This document shows, in pieces, positions 58,168 to 64,000 of a stretch of DNA of 64,000 nt. Location of the stretch: NCBI GenBank assembly GCA_028551475.1, contig CM052355.1, forward strand, positions 29,787,580 through 29,851,579, given 5' to 3'. The stretch is from Casuarina equisetifolia (lineage: Eukaryota; Streptophyta; Magnoliopsida; Fagales; Casuarinaceae). The position numbers and the translations under genes were made by a program. Under the pieces are notes generated by a model, which had not been told where the DNA came from, searched no databases, and saw nothing but the letters and a program-made list of their open reading frames with translations. Numbering within the stretch: the first letter of the stretch is position 1; each line of letters starts with the position of its first letter.

Positions 58168-58413
58168 GTAAGTCTCTCTGCTCTGCTTTGTTGAATTATG
58201 AACAACTACGTCTTGGTGGTCTATTTCCTAAATCATGTCAACAATTTTACATCTATGCCAATTTCTTAGGGATTTTTAAGCTCCGTGTACATTTGGTGTG
58301 CCTTATATTACATATAACTTAAACCTTGTCATGAGTACTTTCTTTTCATTTCAAGCTACAAGTGGTATTGGAGTTACGTTACCTGCTATTTCAAAGTTAT
58401 TACCTCTTAGTGT

Positions 58414-58463
58414 CACTACTACCAAAATAACTTCTTAGTGTAGGACCATAAGTCCTACACTAA
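58414..58463. mobile_element. Possible CACTA-type transposon terminus remnant
   Basis: 'cactactaccaaaataac' begins at 58414 and is followed by a perfect 12-bp inverted repeat, 58435-58446 against 58452-58463 (ttagtgtaggac / gtcctacactaa), with a 5-base loop. CACTA elements start CACTA and carry short inverted subterminal repeats. No second terminus or transposase was seen, so this is a weak call. Confidence 0.35.
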
Positions 58464-58469
58464 AAAGGA

Positions 58470-60245
58470 ACAATTGTAAGATAAAGTTTCAATTAAAAGA
58501 GACTTTTTAATTTATGAGCTAGCTTTTGAAGTTAAAAAATTAAGTTGGCTTGTTAAGACTATCTTTATTCAAATTTTCCTTTTAAAAGCTTAGATTAAAA
58601 AAACTTACTATTAAATCTCCTAAAAGAGCAACTTGACAACTCTACCCGCTAACAAATATGTTACTGTTATTGGCAGCTCTATTCAATCTTTTGATGGCAT
58701 GGTTGCAACTCATTGGCTTAGGTATTCCTTCTATTACAATCACTTATCAAATTACCTTTTTCTTTCTTTTTCTAAAAGTAGGTTGTTTTGAGGATAGGAC
58801 AAAGGGTTAGTCAATTTGAAATATATGCATTTTTATATAGACCCTAACCATTTAATTGACATACTTGGAAAAACTTAAAGATTGTTTGATATCATATGAA
58901 TGAATAACAATTATATCTAACTTTGCCTAAATGAATAACAATTATATAAATGACGCAGATTTTTAGAATGCAAAATGTCAAAAGAAGCTTGGAAAAAAGG
59001 GAGTTGCCAATTAAACGAAACCGTAACACTTATTAACAAGGGCTCCAATTTCTTCATTTTTAAATCATATTGTTAAAAAGAATGGGAAGGGGGAGATCAT
59101 ATTCATTTATTGATCATGCACTATCTTTTTAAGAAATATGATTGTAAAAATAAAAATTCTTTAAAAATTTAATAAATGGGAAGGGGGAGAAAAATAAACA
59201 AACGGTTGCTTTTTTTTTTTTTTTTTGCCCAAAGCAAAGGATTGATATCTCGAATTTGAATTAAAAATTTTTGAAATTTTAATTTATTCTTTTAAGAAAG
59301 AAATTGTGCCATAACTTTTCCAAGCTAACACATCTAGCTTCTCGTATCTTCCAAACTTAGATTTCACGGACTGTCAAAACCTAACACGACAATGGAGAAA
59401 CCGGTCAAACTTTTGCTTTAAATACCATACCATTTGTCTTCTTAGATGTGCAGTGTAAGTCACACCCACTGCAACGACGTCGGCTTTCTTGTTTCACATC
59501 CCAAACAACCACCACTAACAAGATTCCATTCACACCCTTTGCGGCTTTGCTGGTGATGGAGTTGGAGTTCAAGCACCATAAACTTTGGTTCCGACGTGTC
59601 CGAGGATGAGTTTTTGGTGATTCCTCAATGGCAACCATTGCGTTTGCTTCGTCTCTGTCTATTGTCATGGACAGAGTAAGACTTGAGCTTGTTAAGGCTC
59701 TAATGATGTTGGGGGTGCAAAAAGGCATCGGCAAGCCTAGATTAATGCTCATGTTGAAATGCTTCCGGGGTTAGTACAAGAAGCTAAGAAGGGTACGTTA
59801 ATATTGCTTTGTGGATAATATTCAAGCTGTCGTTTATAAGCAAGAATGGTGCTTCTATATTATCAATGAATAGAAGTTGTGAGAATGGAATGTGAAGTCT
59901 GAAATTTTTTGCATATGTGCTGTGTGTAATGAAGTGAGAAGAATTATATTGATAAACTTAAAGGAGTCAAGGCTTTTGATTGTTCTTTGATACACATATC
60001 CTAGGCTGAAATTATTTTAATCCAATAACTCGTATAGCATGTATGGTTATGGCAGAATAGCGTTTCAAGTAATGAAATGAAAACAAGTCATGTAAAATAG
60101 ATTCTTTGGCTGCGGAAGAGATGAATTTCTTACTTATGCTTATAGAGTCCTAGTTAATTTTCCTACTAATTATAGTCTTGTAGTACTTTCTAAAATTGGA
60201 TAGCTAAATTTCAAATCTCAACTTCATAGATCAAAAAAGAATCAT
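58470..60245. other. Stretch without a recognisable gene
   Basis: AT-rich, with poly-T near 59210. An open frame on the minus strand at about 59405-59750 is of ordinary composition but unsupported. Confidence 0.5.
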
Positions 60246-60509
60246 TGCTTACTAAAATAATTAGTCGCCTAAAAGAACAAAAGAGGAGAGTAACAAATAT
60301 CATAGTTCAAGTTAAAACTAAAGTAATTAGTTTACCAAGCACTTGTTTTTTTTACTTGATAAACATTATGAATCACAATAGTACTTTCAAAAGGGCTTAC
60401 TTTTAAGTAAGACACAAAATCTATTGTTATTACAAACCATAAAATGATCATGATAACGAAACAAGTAAGCATTGATAACTCGAACAACTTAAAAACGGTA
60501 TAGCTTAGC

Positions 60510-60690
60510 CACTCCAAGAACTTTTCTAAATTCTCCCATAGCAAAGCTTTTATAACTAGGTCACCAACAACATGCACTATATAGATAAACAACCACAACT
60601 TAGATAAATTCTCCCATTGCAAAGGTTTTATAATTTTGTCTCCAAGAACACGCATAACATAAATTAACAGGCGCAACATAGAATTCCTTA
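60510..60690 (-). repeat. 78-bp minisatellite, copy E
   Basis: Two-plus units homologous to 32790-33000. The minus-strand frame keeps the 26-residue period ('WENLSKLWLF'). Confidence 0.7.
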
Positions 60691-61121
60691 AATTCTGAGT
60701 TGGAACAAATGCCTAAATAATATAAGGGAAAGGTTTAGTTTTATTAACCACACACAAAAAGATATCTAAACTATTTTTTGACAAGAATATTAATGAACTG
60801 ATATAATAATCCTACACAAAACAACAATATAAAGCCTCATTATTAACATAAGTAGATATTGCATCCAAAACTATGAATCAATAAAATAACTTTGGAAAAA
60901 CTAAAATGATCTATTAGTCCTTGTCTTTTTCTCATCAATAATATAAATGTACAAATCAAAACTTCATCATACATTCTTTGCTATAAACATAATACTTTAA
61001 CGTTAGATACAAAAATCCACATTCTCTCTTCAAAGTTGGAACTAAGGAATACAAATGGTGAAAATCCGACCAATTAATTATTTACTTAATTTGAAAATAA
61101 GATTGAGAGAAACCTATCTAC

Positions 61122-61530
61122 CTAGAAATTTTAGCCAATAACACCAATCTGCTTAATCCTCTTGAACATTTCCAAAAGCAAAGGAAACAAATCCCTCCCT
61201 AATCTCACGACATATTATATTTAATAAAAATATTGCACCATAGCCAATAAAACCAACACAAAAGTAGTGAAAATCAGGATCATAATCAGATACCTCCTTA
61301 TGTCCATCGAGCTTGACATTCTCCTTCTCGAATACCTTCGTCTCGAAGTCAAGAGAAGCCGGAGGCTTGATCGAAACCAATCTCGGGCTTCCAGCACACC
61401 AATCAGTGCTGATTCTACGAATACTAACTCTAGAATCCTTCCTTTCAAAATAGGGATTGAGGCGTTGATGTTCGAGCTTTGTGGTTTTGAAGATGCCTGG
61501 CTTAAACAAGTTTATAGAAGAAGCCGTCAT
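61122..61530 (-). pseudogene. Ketol-acid reductoisomerase exons 1-2, copy E (best preserved)
   Basis: Exon 1 runs from ATG 61530 to 61294 (79 codons): transit-like 'MTASSINLFKPGIFKTT', then 'SPRLVSIKPPASLDFET', 'KVFEKENVKLDGHKE', with a GT donor at 61292-61293. Exon 2 runs from 61214 to 61122 and reads 'YVVRLGRDLFPLL' then 'EMFKRIKQIGVIG', matching the family's region just before the NADPH-binding fold. It then has TAA where Trp is expected and a second stop before the donor. The 5' leader 'aaaccctaa' lies upstream on the minus strand (about 61578-61586). The rest of the enzyme is missing. This copy makes the identification of all four fragments secure. Confidence 0.9.
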
Positions 61531-61586
61531 TGGATTGGCACCTTGGTTCCTCGTCGAAGTGTTTCTACCCAAACTTAGGGTTTAAT

Positions 61587-62578
61587 TAGGAACTTCTTAT
61601 GGGCAGGAAGTACAAATCCACAACGTTCCTACAAAGTAGCTTGGCAAATAGCTTGCTCACCAAAGAAGAAAGGGGGATTGGGATTACAGAATCTAAATCT
61701 TTGGAATAAAGTCCTTTTAGGACGTATGCTTTGGACTCCTATAAATCTTTTAGATGTTTCATTATGAAGTAAGTGGATACACAGTATAAAATGTAAAAGA
61801 ACTTTAGTTATGCAGCTTGATATAAAAGGTTCTATGGTATGGAGTTGGAGAAGCCTACTCAAATTAAGACCCATGCTTACCTTAATACTCTCTAGTCCTG
61901 CCTATTGCTGTAAAGATATTTATCAAGACCTTCAACCAATAAATGGGAAAGTGAATTGGTATAATCTAATTTGGACTGGTGGCATTTACAAGCATAACTT
62001 CATTGGATGACTAGTTTGTCATGACCGACTTTTTACAACAGAGAGAATGGTACATTGGCTCCCTACAATTAATATATATTGTAACTTTTGTCAGTCTCAA
62101 GTAGAAAATATGAGTCATCTTTTCTTTGAATGTCCAAACACAATGTTGATTTCGAAGAGTATCCTTGTTCAAAATGGAATTCCACGTCATATTGGAGGAT
62201 GGAATGAAGAATTACAATGGATGATCAAAGTAACTAAAGGTAAAAATTTGGCTGCTAAGCTTTTTAAAATATTATTTTTAGCGTGTATTTATTGCTTATG
62301 GGCAAAACGAAATAGAAAAAGATTTCAGAGTAAACTAATTGATATTCCAATATTGTTGGCTAGAATAAGAAAAATTGTACGAGGGAGAGCTTCTTTGTTT
62401 CAAAATATTAAACCCTCACAAAAAAATGTTTTTCTGAATGAGATTTGGAGGCTTCCAACTTCTATTTTCTCTTACTCTTAGTTTTTTGGGAATTTTTTAT
62501 AATACTGGGGTATGCCCCTATGCTTTTGTACATTACATTTATTAATGCAACTTACCTTAAAACCAAAAAAGAAAAAAA
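61587..62578 (+). mobile_element. 5'-truncated L1 LINE, 3' 1 kb
   Basis: Same family as 5654-11118. It covers the C-terminal zf-RVT-like part of ORF2 ('VLLGRMLW', 'KVNWYNLIWTGGIYKHNFIG', 'CNFCQSQVENMSHLFFECP', 'LPTSIFSYS' with TAG at about 62479) and the 3' UTR with A-rich tail. Three or so stops or frame changes interrupt it. It inserted into segment E next to the leader of the reductoisomerase fragment. A target duplication is not obvious; an 'aatta' shared by both sides is too short to trust. Confidence 0.92.
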
Positions 62579-62579
62579 A

Positions 62580-62632
62580 GGCAAAGACGTAATTGTAAGG
62601 GATGCGCAGGGAGGCAAAGACGTAATTGTAAG
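62580..62632 (+). repeat. 33-bp direct repeat after the LINE tail
   Basis: 'ggcaaagacgtaattgtaag' occurs at 62580-62599 and 62613-62632, separated by 'ggatgcgcaggga'. Confidence 0.9.
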
Positions 62633-62871
62633 TCCAAGGTTGTCAGCATTTACTGCAGGGTACCATATAATGAGTGTTTTGTGCTAGGAAAGGAATTTAT
62701 TAACCAAAATAATTTTTTTTATAGTAGTCACAGTCCATATACTTAACAACTATTAAACGGTTAAAGTTCTTCAATTGTCACGTCCACTTCTCCACATCAG
62801 CAATCCACGCAAATGCCATGTCAGCGGCCCCATGACATCGTGGCGTCATCTTCTTCCGCGCTACCAGTTTA

Positions 62872-63155
62872 AGGTAAATGCATCTCCTTCCTCTTCCGCG
62901 CCAAATTCTCTCCCCAGTAGACAGATTCCTTTCCCTATCAAGACGCCCAAAACGGAAATCGCAAGGTCTTCTCTAAGACTAAGACGTATAGGGGAAGATT
63001 TTTCCCTTCTTAAACCGTCGAATCTCCCCTCAACACAACAGGAAAAATCTTCGTCAGTCATCAAAGGAAAATCCTCTACGATGTCGTATGAGAAATTTCT
63101 TCCCCACGATCAAGCACTTCCTGCCTTACAGAAACGAGCAGTTCCTGCGTCCTGA
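62872..63155 (+). pseudogene. Unidentified coding-like fragment, copy E
   Basis: Frame ending in TGA at 63153-63155: 'NASPSSSAPNSLPSRQIPF', 'KTPKTEIARSSLRLRRIG', 'STQQEKSSSVIKGKSS' and 'MSYEKFLPHDQALPALQKRA'. Its Ser/Lys-rich, hydrophilic character and homologous B copy suggest an old exon, but the family is not recognised and no splice sites are clear. Confidence 0.38.
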
Positions 63156-63225
63156 AATGGGAATCACGACAGCCTTTGCCTTCCTTGTTTGGTTATAACC
63201 CTAGATTAGGCCTATAAAATGTAAT

Positions 63226-64000
63226 GTTATTTTGCACTTTATGATTATGCAAAGAAGTAACTTTTTCAGTACAATTCTCGATTTCTATCTCGCCTCTCAA
63301 AGGACATATTACTATATGACGAACTCTATCCAGAGGGATGAAAAAAAGGAAAATTTGGAGTTCATAGATGGCTTGAATTGATGGAAAGATCTAATAAATA
63401 ACATAAGTATCTAAATATTAAGATTTCTATTTTTTCAATTTTTATATAAATCAGCCTCCACAATCAAAGAATGTAATCTATTTCGGTTGGCTAATACCCT
63501 ATTTATTCCGTAATACAACCTCTTAAAATAACGATTGATTACAGAAAACTGCCCAAATCGAAGTAAACGAATATTTCAAATTCAAAATCTCAAAACCAAG
63601 CAAAAGAAAGCATGTGCTTATAATTGACATTTATGAAATGGTGAGATACAAAATAAATTCTAGTTTCAGCTACATTTTCTGCGTTTTAGACACAAATGCT
63701 GACTTGTGTAAAGAGTGCTAAAATCATGCGAAGAACAAAAAGTAAGCAGTTGGTGAGAAGTCAAAGAGCTGGTTTGCAATGGTGGCTCTAAGGGAAGCTG
63801 CGCTGACGGCTGATTTTCTCGCTGATGGAACTGTTTCAGATACGTCGTATGATGTGGTTATTTCTTTCCCATAGGCATTATCATTTATTGTGTCAATCTT
63901 GGTATTTTGAGAATTATAACATTGTGTAAAATAGGAACTTATTTATGTCTATTTTTTGTAATATTCTTTCCTAAGTTGTACAAAGCTTATGTATTATAAA
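63226..64000. other. Window end, no gene assigned
   Basis: AT-rich sequence. A short frame at 63780-63860 ('MVALREAALTADFLADGTV') could be the start of a coding exon but has no further support before the window ends. Confidence 0.4.

Larger units (their letters stand above)
60246..63225 (+). repeat. Segmental duplication B/E, copy E
   Basis: Counterpart of 32465-34455. Shared in order: 'aataattagtcgcct', 'accaagcacttgttttt', the 78-bp minisatellite, the reductoisomerase fragment, and the coding-like stretch 62872-63155. It contains a LINE (61587-62578) and about 300 bp of sequence (62580-62870) missing from B. Confidence 0.88.

Noticed and set aside
59405-59752. 115-codon minus-strand frame
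   Set aside because: No family recognised, no repeat copy, and an equally plausible short frame on the opposite strand.
61587-62632. Target-site duplication for the 1-kb LINE
   Set aside because: Only short 'aatta'-like matches flank it. The 20-bp repeat after the tail lies wholly on one side and is not a target duplication.
1-64000. CRISPR arrays, bacterial-type operons, rRNA or tRNA genes
   Set aside because: No regularly spaced short repeats with unique spacers and no RNA gene signatures were seen. The sequence is plant nuclear DNA.

Overview
The window is nuclear DNA from a flowering plant, most likely a eudicot. It is AT-rich, and the recognisable coding pieces are spliced plant genes with GT-AG introns: plastid ketol-acid reductoisomerase, IscA-type Fe-S assembly protein, tyrosine aminotransferase, the proteasome subunit RPN1 and an ARM-repeat protein. 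The transposons are plant types: a Ty1/copia element with 400-bp LTRs and L1-type LINEs whose ORF1 carries a DUF4283-like region and zinc knuckle. I see no complete, intact conserved multi-exon host gene. The window is repeat-rich intergenic DNA full of copied gene fragments. One 500-base block of N (3101-3600) is unresolved.

Layout. 1-3100: no gene, one diverged direct-repeat pair. 3601-14350: a tandem array of units about 0.7-1.2 kb long, split by a nearly full-length but dead L1 LINE (5654-11118) with a clear target-site duplication. 15005-17820: a segment (C1) with a 185-codon unidentified ORF; a second copy (C2) lies at 53810-56160. 19795-26480: a gene-fragment mosaic (copy A: reductoisomerase exons 1-2, IscA exons, an unidentified gene X) interrupted by a copia element (20525-25367). 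32465-36300: the second copy of that mosaic (copy B), which keeps the empty copia site. 36669-41255: seven consecutive in-frame exons of an ARM-repeat protein, cut off at an interspersed repeat. 41747-42322 (minus): a compact ORF for a probably organelle-targeted protein made of seven 11-residue repeats followed by a membrane helix. 46500-51500 (minus): fragments of tyrosine aminotransferase, RPN1 and an unknown gene, all on one strand. 56854-57252 and 61587-62578: 5'-truncated LINEs. 60246-63225: a third large copy (E) of the reductoisomerase segment.

The unifying theme is repeated capture and re-duplication of exon-intron pieces from unrelated genes, as is known for Helitrons and Pack-type elements, although I could not find diagnostic termini. 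The items most worth following up are the 11-residue-repeat protein, the three-gene same-strand mosaic at 47-51.5 kb, and the paired occupied and empty copia site that lets the A/B duplication and the insertion be ordered in time. Family names were recalled from protein family knowledge; no search was run.
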